A stretch of DNA of 64,000 bases from CAYRES01 sp964423425. Its GTDB lineage: Bacteria; Actinomycetota; Thermoleophilia; RBG-16-64-13. Within the stretch, counting starts at the first letter, position 1. The number at the start of each line of letters is the position of its first letter. Both the position numbers and the translations under genes were made by a program. The stretch spans positions 124,001 through 188,000 of the forward strand of contig CAYRES010000006.1 of assembly GCA_964423425.1 (NCBI GenBank), given 5' to 3'. Positions 15,574 to 24,589 of this stretch are shown piece by piece. The notes beneath the pieces were generated by a model. The model was not told where the DNA came from. It saw only the letters and a program-made list of their open reading frames with translations, and searched no databases.

Positions 15574-16488
15574 ATGCGGGCTGTGGCTGTATCCCATCTC
15601 AGCAAGAGCTTCGGCAAGGTCAGGGCGGTCGAGGACGTCTCCTTCGAGGTGCACGGAGGGGAGATATTCGGCCTGCTGGGCCCGAACGGGGCGGGCAAGA
15701 CGACCACGATTCGCATGGTGCTCGATATCTTCAGGCCTGACGGCGGGGAGATCGAGATCCTCGGGCAGCCTCTTAACCGCTCCATGCTCGACCGCATCGG
15801 CTACCTGCCCGAAGAGCGAGGCCTGTACCGTGACCTCAAGCTTGAGCCCACCCTGGTCTTCTTGGCTACGCTCAAGGGCTTGAGCGAGAGTGAGGCGCGC
15901 GCCCGCATGCCCGAGTGGCTGAAGAGGATGGACCTCTACGACCATCGCGACAAGAAGGTCGAGGCGCTCAGCAAGGGCATGCAACAGAAAGCGCAGATCA
16001 TTGCCGCCCTGCTGCACGAGCCCGATCTCATCGTGGTCGACGAACCCTTCGCCGGGCTCGACCCGGTCAACACCCGGCTTGTGAAAGACATCATCGGCGA
16101 GCAGCGGGCCGCCGGTCGAACCATCATCATGTCCACCCATCAGATGTATCAGGTGGAGGCTCTCTGCAGCCGGATCGCCCTCATCGACAAGGGTCGTACC
16201 GTTCTGTACGGGGCCGTGGACAACATCAAGAGAAGCTTCGCCGGCAATGCTGTGACCGTGCGGGCCCAAGGCGACGTGGGCAGCCTTCCCGGAGTATTGG
16301 AGACACGGCGGGAGGACGGCGCCTGGCGGCTCTCGCTCAGCCAGGGTACCGACCCCCAAGAGGTGCTTTTGGCTCTGGCCCTCCGGGAGGGGGTCAAGAT
16401 CGAGCAGTTCGAACTCGCAGAGCCCTCTCTCGACGACATCTTCATCTCGGTGGTACGTGACGGCCGGGTCCGGAGCGGGCATGCGTAG
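15574..16488 (+). CDS. ABC transporter ATP-binding protein, NatA type
   Basis: The ATPase subunit of an export-type ABC transporter, 304 residues. Walker A GPNGAGKTT is at 36-44, the signature is LSKGMQQKAQ, Walker B is LIVVDEPFAGLDP, and the switch His lies in STHQM. The extended C-terminus after the ATPase core is usual for the NatA/CcmA-like DUF4162 group. The two permease genes overlap it downstream, so the three form one complex. A TACAAT box at 15483-15488 may be its -10 element. Confidence 0.93.
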   Translation: MRAVAVSHLSKSFGKVRAVEDVSFEVHGGEIFGLLGPNGAGKTTTIRMVLDIFRPDGGEIEILGQPLNRSMLDRIGYLPEERGLYRDLKLEPTLVFLATLKGLSESEARARMPEWLKRMDLYDHRDKKVEALSKGMQQKAQIIAALLHEPDLIVVDEPFAGLDPVNTRLVKDIIGEQRAAGRTIIMSTHQMYQVEALCSRIALIDKGRTVLYGAVDNIKRSFAGNAVTVRAQGDVGSLPGVLETRREDGAWRLSLSQGTDPQEVLLALALREGVKIEQFELAEPSLDDIFISVVRDGRVRSGHA

Positions 16489-17788
16489 GCTGCTCACGAT
16501 CGCCCGTCACGAATACGGGCGCTTCGCCCGTCGCAAAGGCTTCCTCCTGGGCACGCTGGCTCTCCCCCTCGCCGTTGTCGCCCTCGTGGGAGTGGGCATC
16601 CTGATCTCCCTTGCCGGGCCGAGAGACGACGGCGTCATCGGCTATGTGGACAACGCGGGCATTCTGGCAACTTCCCTCCAAGCACCACCCACGGGCGCGG
16701 CACCTGGAAGAGAGGACACCTCCGCCGATCATCTCGGCACCGACACAGGTGGTACGAACGGGATTACCGCCGGAGAGAGCACGGGCGAGAGGGCCTTCGC
16801 CCATCTCGAAGACGCACTCTCTGCACTTGAGTCCGGGGGGGTAGAGGTAGTGTACGTAGTGCCGCCGTCGTTCCTGGAGGATGGCGGCCTGACCTCATAC
16901 TTCATGTCAAGCCCACCCTCCGCCGACCTTGACGGCCGCTTCAGGACACTGCTGCGGCAGGCACTCGTGTCCGGCCTTCCGGAGAACGCACGCACCCGCC
17001 TCCTCGACGGCCCAGCCGAGGTCATCGCCACGAACCCGGAAGGCGAACGCTCCCGGGGTCTCGACCCCGGTCGCCTGTTCATACCCATCGCCGTGGGCAT
17101 CTTCTTCACCTTCGCCGTCATGGGCACTTCGGGCTACCTGCTGCAGGCGGTGACCGACGAGAAGGAGAACCGGACCGTCGAGGTGGTCACCACCTCGGTG
17201 TCACCCGAGCAACTCATAGGCGGTAAGGCGCTCGGGCTCATCGGCCTCGCCTTGACCCAGATAGCCGTTTGGGTCGGGTTCGCGGTGGTGGCACTACTCA
17301 TCGGGGGAAGGTTCCTCGAACCCCTGCATTCCGTCGATTTACCCCTCTCCTTCATCGCCCTCGCCGCCACCTTCTTCGTGCCGTCCTTCGTGCTTGCGGC
17401 CGGCATGGTCATCTCCATCGGCGCCTCCGTCCCGGATTTCCGACAAGGGCAACAGATCTCAGGTCTCACCAACTTCCTGTTCCTTCTCCCTCTGTTCTTC
17501 CTGGGTCTCGTGTTCACCGCCCCCGACAGTCCGGTCTTGGTGGTGCTGTCGCTGTTTCCCACCACCTCGCTGCTCACGCTCTCCTTCCGCGCGGGTGTCA
17601 CCGCCCTCCCCTTCTGGCAGGTGGCGGTCGCCTTCGTACTACTGCTCTTCTCCGCCCTGGGAGCGTTGCTTCTTGCTCCCCGCATATTCCGGCTGGGCAT
17701 GCTGACCTACGGGAGACGGCTCGACCGGCGCACCCTCCGCGCCGCCTTCAGAGCTTCACCCACCCGCGGTAAAGGGGCCGGCACATGA
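16481..17788 (+). CDS. ABC transporter permease, NatB type (first)
   Basis: A 435-residue permease of the ABC-2/NatB class: one N-terminal helix, a large extracytoplasmic domain (about 45-200), then five or six helices beginning at IPIAVGIFFTFAVMG. The conserved TDEKENRTVEVVTTSV segment follows the second helix. The ATG at 16481 has GGAG upstream and overlaps the ATPase stop by 8 bases; a GTG at 16457 is less likely. NatAB-like systems export Na+ or small molecules; the substrate is unknown. Confidence 0.9.
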   Translation: MRRLLTIARHEYGRFARRKGFLLGTLALPLAVVALVGVGILISLAGPRDDGVIGYVDNAGILATSLQAPPTGAAPGREDTSADHLGTDTGGTNGITAGESTGERAFAHLEDALSALESGGVEVVYVVPPSFLEDGGLTSYFMSSPPSADLDGRFRTLLRQALVSGLPENARTRLLDGPAEVIATNPEGERSRGLDPGRLFIPIAVGIFFTFAVMGTSGYLLQAVTDEKENRTVEVVTTSVSPEQLIGGKALGLIGLALTQIAVWVGFAVVALLIGGRFLEPLHSVDLPLSFIALAATFFVPSFVLAAGMVISIGASVPDFRQGQQISGLTNFLFLLPLFFLGLVFTAPDSPVLVVLSLFPTTSLLTLSFRAGVTALPFWQVAVAFVLLLFSALGALLLAPRIFRLGMLTYGRRLDRRTLRAAFRASPTRGKGAGT

Positions 17789-19050
17789 GCGGACTTGAGA
17801 GCGCCCCACCCGGTCGCAAGGCCTGGATAGTAGCCCGCCACGAAATCACCTCCACGGTGCTCCGGCGTTCCTTCTGGCTCACAACCTTCCTGTTCCCCCT
17901 CTTCGTGCTTGTGCTCTCCCTGGGCAGCCAGCTCTTCGCCCCCAGCGGGGACGGCTTGGGGGAAGTGCCCTTCACAGACCCGGGCGCAAGCGGGACGGTC
18001 ACTCCGATCGGCTATGTGGACGAAGGCGGGCTCCTCACCCTCCTACCCCCGGACATGCCGGCCGGTGCGCTCGTGTCGTATCCCTCGGCCACCGACGCGA
18101 ACGAGGCCCTCACGGAGGGACACATAGACACCTACTACTCAATCCCCGCCGACTACGTCTCCGCCGGTATCCTCCACCGGGTGGACAGGAAGCCACCTCC
18201 AACCGCCTCGAGTGAGGTGGACCCACTCATGCTGTACGCCCTCTCCTACTCGCTCACCGGCGACACCACGACCTCACAGTTACTCTTCGACCCGTTGGCC
18301 CGGATGAAGAGCCTGCCCCAGACTCCCGAGGCGCAGGTGCGGCCAGAAGGCCCCCTGGCCTTCTTTGTCCCGTACGCGACCATGCTCATCTTCTACTTCG
18401 TACTGGTGATGAGCAGCGGCTACATGCTGCAGAGCGTCACCAAGGAGAAAGAGAACCGCACCGCCGAGGTACTCCTGCTGTCGGTGAAGCCACGCGAACT
18501 CATGCTGGGCAAGGTGACCGGCCTCTGTGCGGTGGCTCTGCTGCAGATGGCCGTGTGGCTGGGAGGCGGTCTCTTGGTGCTGCGAAACGCCCAGACGCTG
18601 TTCGGCCTCGACGCAGGCCTCGGCCTCACTCCGGCCTTCGTGGCCTGGGCCCTTGCGTACTTTCTTCTCGGCTTCTTCACGTATGCGTCACTCTATGCCG
18701 CCGTCGGCGTCCTCGCGCCCAGCACCCGCGAAGCCAATCAGTACGTCATCGCGGTGATGGCTCCACTGATTGTTCCCTTGTTCTTCATCAATGTGTTCAT
18801 CAATTCCCCGGGAGGAGGCCTGGCAACCGCCTTGAGTCTCTTTCCACTCACGGCGCCGGTGTCGATGGTCACGAGGATGGCCGCCGTCTCCGTGCCGTTA
18901 TGGCAACTTCTGCTCGGAGTTGCCCTGCTCGCTGCCTGCGCCTACGGCATAGTACTCTTGGCAGCCCGCTTCTTCCGCGCCGACGCCCTGCTCTCCCACC
19001 GCTCTTTGAGCTGGAGGAGACTGGGCGAGGAGTTGGCCCGCAGACACTGA
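17785..19050 (+). CDS. ABC transporter permease, NatB type (second)
   Basis: A second permease of 421 residues with the same layout as its neighbour, including TKEKENRTAEVLLLSV after the second helix. It begins in an ATGA overlap with the previous stop, so the two are translationally coupled and probably form a heterodimer. The two permeases differ most in the extracytoplasmic domain. Confidence 0.9.
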   Translation: MSGLESAPPGRKAWIVARHEITSTVLRRSFWLTTFLFPLFVLVLSLGSQLFAPSGDGLGEVPFTDPGASGTVTPIGYVDEGGLLTLLPPDMPAGALVSYPSATDANEALTEGHIDTYYSIPADYVSAGILHRVDRKPPPTASSEVDPLMLYALSYSLTGDTTTSQLLFDPLARMKSLPQTPEAQVRPEGPLAFFVPYATMLIFYFVLVMSSGYMLQSVTKEKENRTAEVLLLSVKPRELMLGKVTGLCAVALLQMAVWLGGGLLVLRNAQTLFGLDAGLGLTPAFVAWALAYFLLGFFTYASLYAAVGVLAPSTREANQYVIAVMAPLIVPLFFINVFINSPGGGLATALSLFPLTAPVSMVTRMAAVSVPLWQLLLGVALLAACAYGIVLLAARFFRADALLSHRSLSWRRLGEELARRH

Positions 19051-19079
19051 ACACCACCGCATCCTTACAAGGAGGGCAC

Positions 19080-20336
19080 ATGCCGGGCACCGACTCGATC
19101 TCTCGAAGAGTTCTTGATCTGCTGAATCGAGGAGTGCGTATCCATTCCCCGGGCTCCGTCCACATCGATGAGTCGATTGACCCGGCGCGAATAGCCCCCG
19201 GCGCGATCATCCACGCCGGGTGCCGCCTCCATGGCGAGAAGACGTCCATCGGCCCGGGCTGCGTTCTGGGCCGGGAAGCCCCCGCCACGGTCGAAGACTG
19301 CCAGCTGGGACACAACGTGAAGCTCAAGGGAGGGTACTTCTCCGGGGCCGTGTTCCTGGACGGAGCAGAGATGGGCGCGGCGGCACACGTGCGGCCCGGC
19401 ACACTCCTCGAAGAAGAGGCCAACGGAGCCCACGCCGTGGGCTTCAAGCACACCATCTTTCTCTCGTTTGTGACCGCAGGCAGCCTCATCAACTTCTGTG
19501 ACTGCCTCATGGCGGGAGGCACCAGCCGGAAGAACCACTCAGAGATCGGCTCCTCCTACATTCACTTCAACTACACGCCCCACCAAGACAAGGCCACACC
19601 GTCGCTTGTGGGTGATGTGCCGCGCGGGGTCATGTTAAATCGCCCCCCCATCTTCCTCGGGGGGCAAGGCGGCTTGGTCGGCCCCTCCGTCATCGAGTTC
19701 GGCACGGTGATTCCCGCCGGTACCGTCTTCCGGGGCGATGTGCTCGAAGAGGGGACGCTCGCTCTGCCCCGGCAGGAACACGCCTGCATGGACGGCCGTG
19801 AAGGGCGGCCCTTCGACCCTGCGGCCTACCGCCGTATCGGCCGCATTCTGCGCAACAACCTACTCTACCTCGGCAATCTGTGGGCACTCACCCAGTGGTA
19901 CGATCACGTTCGGCGCCCCCTCATGGCCGATCGCGACATCCACACGAACGCCTGTTTCGAAGGCGCCTTGGAGGTACTGCGGGGCGCGCGAAAAGAACGA
20001 ATCGCCCGTATGGGGGCGGTGGCCGCACGGATGCCGACCTCTATCGAGAGAGGCGCTGAACAGGGCGTGCTCCCCCCGGAGGAGAGGCAGCTGCAGGAAC
20101 GATTCTTCCAAGAATGGCACAATATCGAGAGCGCTCTCCAAGACGGGCCGGCCTCCACGGTGGGCGGCGCCGCCCGCGAGCGCTTCCTGTCGGCTTGGGC
20201 GGGTGGAGGTGGCCACTCTTCTCATGTGGAAGCAGTGGCTGCGCTCACACCGAAGGCACGGTCGGCCGGAACCGAGTGGCTCGATGCAGTGGTCTCATGG
20301 GCTGCGGACTTATCGCCGGACACACCACACGTATGA
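19080..20336 (+). CDS. left-handed beta-helix protein related to the GlmU C-terminal domain
   Basis: A 418-residue protein with imperfect hexapeptide repeats (about 25-210, e.g. ARIAPGAIIHAGCRL, TSIGPGCVLG), followed by a long helical C-terminal region (about 240-418). The family is related to the acetyltransferase/beta-helix half of GlmU and to sugar-1-phosphate nucleotidyltransferases, but no nucleotidyltransferase domain is present. GGAGG lies 4 bases before the ATG. The gene is 14 bases before glmM, so a role in making UDP-N-acetylglucosamine, for example acetylation of glucosamine 1-phosphate, is a fair inference. The frame is open upstream to 18555, but that part is antisense-like shadow inside the permease gene. 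Confidence 0.8.
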   Translation: MPGTDSISRRVLDLLNRGVRIHSPGSVHIDESIDPARIAPGAIIHAGCRLHGEKTSIGPGCVLGREAPATVEDCQLGHNVKLKGGYFSGAVFLDGAEMGAAAHVRPGTLLEEEANGAHAVGFKHTIFLSFVTAGSLINFCDCLMAGGTSRKNHSEIGSSYIHFNYTPHQDKATPSLVGDVPRGVMLNRPPIFLGGQGGLVGPSVIEFGTVIPAGTVFRGDVLEEGTLALPRQEHACMDGREGRPFDPAAYRRIGRILRNNLLYLGNLWALTQWYDHVRRPLMADRDIHTNACFEGALEVLRGARKERIARMGAVAARMPTSIERGAEQGVLPPEERQLQERFFQEWHNIESALQDGPASTVGGAARERFLSAWAGGGGHSSHVEAVAALTPKARSAGTEWLDAVVSWAADLSPDTPHV

Positions 20337-20350
20337 GGATGAGGTGAAGT

Positions 20351-21712
20351 ATGGGAAGACTCTTCGGAACCGATGGAGTGCGGGGAGTGGCCAATGTCGA
20401 GCCCATGACGGCGGAGATGGCGCTCGAGATCGGTAGAGCAGCCGCCTATGTGTGCAAGAGAACACCACGGGAGCGCCATCAGATTCTCATCGGCAAAGAC
20501 ACCCGTCAGAGCGGCTACATGCTGGAGAATGCCCTCACAGCCGGCATCTGCTCCATGGGAGTGGACGTCCTCCTCGTCGGCCCGATTCCCACCCCCGGTG
20601 TGGCCTTCCTCACGAAGAGCATGCGCGCCGACGCCGGCATCGTGATCTCCGCCTCCCACAATCCCTATCAGGACAACGGCATCAAGCTCTTCTCCCGGGC
20701 CGGTTTCAAGCTGCCCGACCCGGAGGAGGAGGAGATTGAGGATCTGATTCTCTCCAAGCGCATCCACGACATCAGGGCCACGGCCGAAGAGGTGGGCAAA
20801 GCCTCGCGCATCGACGACGCCATGGGTAGATACATCGTGTTCTGCAAGAGCACCTTCCCTGATGAGTTCTCACTGGAGAACATGAAGCTGGTGCTCGACT
20901 GCGCCAACGGGGCCACCTACCGAGTTGCACCCACTATCTTCCGTGAACTGGGCGCCGAGGTGATCGCCCTCAACACCGAGCCCAACGGCACCAACATCAA
21001 CGCCGACTGCGGCTCTCAACACACCGAGGGGTTGCGGGCCGCGGTCATCGAGACCGGTGCCGATGCCGGCCTGGCCTTCGACGGCGACGGCGACCGGCTT
21101 ATCGCGGTCGACGAACAGGGCCAGGAGTTGAGCGGCGACCAGATCATGACCATCTGCGCCGACTACTACAAGAAGCGCGGCATGCTGTCGAACAACCTGC
21201 TCGTGAGTACCGTGATGAGCAACTTCGGCCTGGGAGTCGCCCTCGATGCTCTCGGCATCGCCCGTGACGCCAGCCAGGTGGGTGACCGTTACGTCGTCGA
21301 GCTCATGCTGCAGCGAGGAGCCGTGCTCGGCGGTGAGGAATCCGGCCACCTCATCTTCCTGAACCACCACACCACGGGAGACGGCATCATCTCCGCTCTG
21401 CAACTCCTCTCGGGGCTCCGAGCTGCAGGCACGCCGCTCTCAGAGCAGGCGGCCCTCATGTCCCGCTTCCCACAGACCGTCGTCAACGTCGATGTACCCC
21501 GCAAGCCGCCGCTGGAGCAGCTGCCTTCCGTGATGGAGGCGATCACTTCGGCCGAAGCCGAACTCGCCTCGCAGGGGAGAGTGCTGGTGCGCTACTCGGG
21601 CACGCAGTCCATGTGCCGGGTCATGGTGGAAGGTCCGACTGAGGATCTCACCAAGGAGCTCGCCGACAGGCTGGCCCTCGCGGTGCGTGAGGCAATCCCG
21701 GCCGATGGATGA
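20351..21712 (+). CDS. glmM: phosphoglucosamine mutase
   Basis: Interconverts glucosamine 6-phosphate and glucosamine 1-phosphate for peptidoglycan precursor synthesis. At 453 residues it has normal length. The phosphorylated serine is S102 in ISASHNPYQDNG, the Mg2+ loop is DGDGDR, the sugar-binding loop is GGEESGH, and the C-terminal phosphate loop is VRYSGTQSMCRVMVEG. The last differs from the usual RxSGTEP by Gln-Ser. It is co-transcribed with the beta-helix gene, and the flavodoxin gene overlaps its end. Confidence 0.96.
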   Translation: MGRLFGTDGVRGVANVEPMTAEMALEIGRAAAYVCKRTPRERHQILIGKDTRQSGYMLENALTAGICSMGVDVLLVGPIPTPGVAFLTKSMRADAGIVISASHNPYQDNGIKLFSRAGFKLPDPEEEEIEDLILSKRIHDIRATAEEVGKASRIDDAMGRYIVFCKSTFPDEFSLENMKLVLDCANGATYRVAPTIFRELGAEVIALNTEPNGTNINADCGSQHTEGLRAAVIETGADAGLAFDGDGDRLIAVDEQGQELSGDQIMTICADYYKKRGMLSNNLLVSTVMSNFGLGVALDALGIARDASQVGDRYVVELMLQRGAVLGGEESGHLIFLNHHTTGDGIISALQLLSGLRAAGTPLSEQAALMSRFPQTVVNVDVPRKPPLEQLPSVMEAITSAEAELASQGRVLVRYSGTQSMCRVMVEGPTEDLTKELADRLALAVREAIPADG

Positions 21713-22349
21713 TGCACCTCTCGTGCACGGCAAGGCCCGCCCGGGACGAGACGCCGGCGCCACAGAGGCCGGCGACGACATGCCCGGCCCTATTCGATCG
21801 GGCGGTGGCGGGGGCGACACGGCAACCGGGCGGGAGCGGGAGAAGGTGGGCATCTTCTTCGGCTCCACCAGCTACGGCACCGCCGACGCCGCCCGGCTCA
21901 TCTTGGCGGCCTTCGGGCGCGATGCTGCGGACCTGTACGATGTCGCCCGAGCCTCCGCCGCCGACGTGGAGCGCTATCGCCGGCTTGTGTTCGGCACCTC
22001 TACGTGGGGGGACGGTGGTCTGCAGCACGATTGGGATACCTTCATCCACGAACTCGACCGAGCCGACCTCGAAGGAAAGGTCGCGGCCGTCTTCGCACTG
22101 GGCGACCAGGTGGTGTGGTCCAAGAGCTTCGTCGACAGTATGCGCACGGTACACGACAAACTGAAGGAGCGGGGCGCTCACCTGGTGGGAAGCTGGCCGA
22201 GCGAGGGGTACACGTTCGATGCCTCGCGCGCGCTTGACGGCGACCACTTCGTGGGCCTGGCGCTCGACAAGATGAACCAGCGTGACCTCACCGCCTCCCG
22301 GGTGGAGGAATGGGTGAGCCGGCTGCGCCGGGAGTTCGGTATGGAGTGA
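21705..22349 (+). CDS. flavodoxin
   Basis: An FMN-binding electron carrier. The phosphate loop is GSTSYGTADAA (usual form GSTTGNTE), the first isoalloxazine loop is TSTWGDGGLQHDWD, and the second is ALGDQVVWSKSFVDSM, all as in long-chain flavodoxins. The start is uncertain. The ATG at 21705 overlaps the glmM stop and gives a 46-residue Gly/Arg-rich N-terminal extension not seen in the family. A GTG at 21846, preceded by GGGAG, would start directly at VGIFFGS and give a normal 168-residue protein. Confidence 0.88.
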   Translation: MDDAPLVHGKARPGRDAGATEAGDDMPGPIRSGGGGGDTATGREREKVGIFFGSTSYGTADAARLILAAFGRDAADLYDVARASAADVERYRRLVFGTSTWGDGGLQHDWDTFIHELDRADLEGKVAAVFALGDQVVWSKSFVDSMRTVHDKLKERGAHLVGSWPSEGYTFDASRALDGDHFVGLALDKMNQRDLTASRVEEWVSRLRREFGME

Positions 22350-22376
22350 GCGATGGCCGGATGCGGCGCGGGCGAC

Positions 22377-23423
22377 TCAGCCCTCGACAACCGGCCGCTC
22401 CACCGACGCGTAGTGACGCAGAAAGCGCTCCGCCTCCCGCACATCCTCCAGGGAACCGCCGAAGAACGGCGTCCGTTGATGGAGGGCCTCGGGTTGGATA
22501 TCGAGGATGGGGCGCCGGCCGTCGCTCGCCGCGCCTCCGGCCTGTTCCAGGAGGAACGCCATGGGCGAGCACTCATAGAGCAGCCTGAGCTTCCCGTGTG
22601 GTTTCTTGGGGTCTTTGTTGTCGGCCGGATACATGAAGATGCCGCCGTACAGCAGTGTCCGGTGGATGTCGGCCACCATCGAGCCGATGTAGCGCGAGCT
22701 ATAGGGGCGGCCCTTTTCCGGGTCGTACGCCTTCAAGTGATCGACGTACGCACGGACACCGTACGACCAGAAGGGGTAGTTGCCCTCGTTCACCGAGTAG
22801 ATCTTGCCTCGGTGTGGGATCTTGATGTTCTCGTGAGAGCGGAGAAAGCTGCCGACCGAGGGGTCGAGAGTGAAGCCGTCCACCCCGTGACCCGTGCTGA
22901 GTACAAGTACAGTGCTCGAGCCGTACACGATGTACCCGGCGGCCGCCAAGCTGCGGCCCGACTGGAGAAGGTCTTCGATCCCTCCGGACTCGGTCTTCGA
23001 GATCTTGCGATGGATGGCGAAGATGGTGCCGACCGACACGTTGGCGTCGATGTTGGAGGAGCCATCCAACGGATCGAAGGCGATGGCGTAGTTGCCGTGG
23101 GTGAAGTCGGCCGGTACGGGAATGGGCTCCTCCTCCTCTTCGGAGGCCATGATGCAGAAGTTGTCGAGATGGCTGAAGGCCTCAACGAACACGTCCTGCG
23201 CGAAACGGTCCAGACGCCGTACCTTCTCACCCTGGATGTTCTTGTCCCCGGTGAAGCCCAGCACCTGTGCCAGCCCGGCCTTGTTGACCTCACGTGACAC
23301 TATCTTGGCCGCCAGACCTATCTGACTGAGGATGGCCGATAACTGCCCGGTGGCTTTGGGGTGGCCCTTCTGATCGGCATAGATGTGGCGGGTGAGGGTT
23401 ACACCGTAGTCGCGCCTGGACAT
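22377..23423 (-). CDS. fbp: fructose-1,6-bisphosphatase, class I
   Basis: The Mg2+-dependent gluconeogenic phosphatase, 348 residues. The metal site FDPLDGSSNIDANVSVGTIF and the substrate-binding segments GGIFMYPAD and LRLLYECSPMAFL are intact. The ATG at 23423 has AAGGAGGG six bases upstream. It lies 16 bases after the methyltransferase gene and may share its transcript. Its 3' end faces the flavodoxin gene with only 27 bases between. Confidence 0.96.
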   Translation of the reverse strand: MSRRDYGVTLTRHIYADQKGHPKATGQLSAILSQIGLAAKIVSREVNKAGLAQVLGFTGDKNIQGEKVRRLDRFAQDVFVEAFSHLDNFCIMASEEEEEPIPVPADFTHGNYAIAFDPLDGSSNIDANVSVGTIFAIHRKISKTESGGIEDLLQSGRSLAAAGYIVYGSSTVLVLSTGHGVDGFTLDPSVGSFLRSHENIKIPHRGKIYSVNEGNYPFWSYGVRAYVDHLKAYDPEKGRPYSSRYIGSMVADIHRTLLYGGIFMYPADNKDPKKPHGKLRLLYECSPMAFLLEQAGGAASDGRRPILDIQPEALHQRTPFFGGSLEDVREAERFLRHYASVERPVVEG

Positions 23424-23439
23424 GCAAAGCCCTCCTTGG

Positions 23440-24027
23440 CTACCGGGTGGTTGCGGATGCAGCGCCTTGTTCGGCGGTGACCGCGAAGAGAAGGGGCGAG
23501 AGATCCCTGAGTTCGCGCACCTCGAACAGTGCGGACAGCATATCGCCAACTTCCTCCTTAGTGAAGCGTATGGCGAGCGGAGGACCCTCCTCGGGCTCCG
23601 GCGTGTCCCGCCTCCAGTCGACAACCACCACGCGCCCACCCGGACGGAGCGCCCGGGCCAGAGCGGCGAGACCCGCGGCTTCGTGTGCTTCGTGAAAGGT
23701 GGAGATGCTGACGGCGCGGTCAAGCGTGCCCGGAGAGCAGGGCAACTTGTCTATGTCACCCCGGATCTGTACCACGTTGGGCGGCAGGCCGGCACGGCGG
23801 TGATGGGCGAGCATCTCCTCCTGCACGTCCACGGCATACACAGTGCCCGTGGTGTGTCGTGCCAGCCGGTTGGTGTAGAAGCCGGTGCCGCTGCCCAAGT
23901 CGGCGACATCCTCATGGCCCTCAAGCGCCAAGAGGGAGACGAGCGTCTCCTCACTCAAGAGCTTCAATCGCTGTTCGTCGTGCAGACAGTGTGCATGCTT
24001 GTGGGGAAACAGCCTCTTCTCATCCAT
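23440..24027 (-). CDS. class I SAM-dependent methyltransferase (UbiE-like)
   Basis: A 195-residue methyltransferase with motif I VADLGSGTGF (41-50), an acidic residue in YAVDVQEEM and the post-motif LPCSPGTLDRAVSISTFHE. The C-terminus follows the UbiE/Methyltransf_11 pattern. The N-terminal FPHKHAHCLHDEQR resembles small-molecule or metalloid methyltransferase relatives, but the substrate cannot be named. It is divergent from arfB and just upstream of fbp. Confidence 0.85.
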   Translation of the reverse strand: MDEKRLFPHKHAHCLHDEQRLKLLSEETLVSLLALEGHEDVADLGSGTGFYTNRLARHTTGTVYAVDVQEEMLAHHRRAGLPPNVVQIRGDIDKLPCSPGTLDRAVSISTFHEAHEAAGLAALARALRPGGRVVVVDWRRDTPEPEEGPPLAIRFTKEEVGDMLSALFEVRELRDLSPLLFAVTAEQGAASATTR

Positions 24028-24097
24028 GACGGCTCCTTCGTTGCGGCCCCGGGCCCAGGCGCTGCTTCGGTGTGTCTTCCGGTGCCCCCGGATGCGT

Positions 24098-24103
24098 TAC
24101 CAT
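24098..24103 (+). promoter_or_regulatory. -10 box of a possible leaderless arfB transcript
   Basis: TACCAT ends 7 bases before the ATG at 24111, and no ribosome site lies between. No good -35 box was found. Confidence 0.35.
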
Positions 24104-24110
24104 TTACCTC

Positions 24111-24548
24111 ATGCCGGCCGCCGACATCCCCATCACCGAGTCTCTCACCATCGCCTCCGACGAGGTCTCGTACACCACCGCACGGAGCGCCGGGCCCGGC
24201 GGGCAACACGTGAACAAGACGGACTCTCGGGTCACGCTCGTGTTCGATCTCGCCGGTTCAGCCTCGCTTTCCGAGGAGCAGAAGGCGCGGGCACGTGAGC
24301 ATCTGGGAACCCGCATCTCCAAAGCCGGTACCATTCGCGTCGCCTCCGGGCGCCACCGAAGTCAGTTCGCCAACAAGCAGGAAGTAGTGTCACGTTTCGC
24401 CCGCCTACTCAGCGACGCTCTCAAGGAGACCCCACCCAGAAGGCCCACGGCACCCACGGCAGCGGCCCGGCGCAAGAGGCTCGACGACAAGCGCCGTCGC
24501 GCCCGCCTGAAACACGCCCGCACACGCCCGCAGCCTGGCGAAGACTGA
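24111..24548 (+). CDS. arfB: alternative ribosome-rescue factor ArfB (peptidyl-tRNA hydrolase, YaeJ family)
   Basis: A 145-residue codon-independent release factor that frees stalled ribosomes. The catalytic GGQ is at 30-32 within SAGPGGQHVNKTDSRV, and the C-terminal tail is rich in Lys and Arg (AARRKRLDDKRRRARLKHAR), as needed to enter the mRNA channel. The ATG at 24111 fits the family; an upstream in-frame start at 24072 would add 13 unrelated residues. Confidence 0.95.
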   Translation: MPAADIPITESLTIASDEVSYTTARSAGPGGQHVNKTDSRVTLVFDLAGSASLSEEQKARAREHLGTRISKAGTIRVASGRHRSQFANKQEVVSRFARLLSDALKETPPRRPTAPTAAARRKRLDDKRRRARLKHARTRPQPGED

Positions 24549-24589
24549 ACTCCGGTGCTACCGGCCTCCTCCGGGGACTCCCTGCCGGC

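Noticed and set aside
18555..19079. Extended N-terminus for the beta-helix protein
   Set aside because: It lies inside the permease gene in another frame. A GGAGG site and the fold both point to the ATG at 19080.
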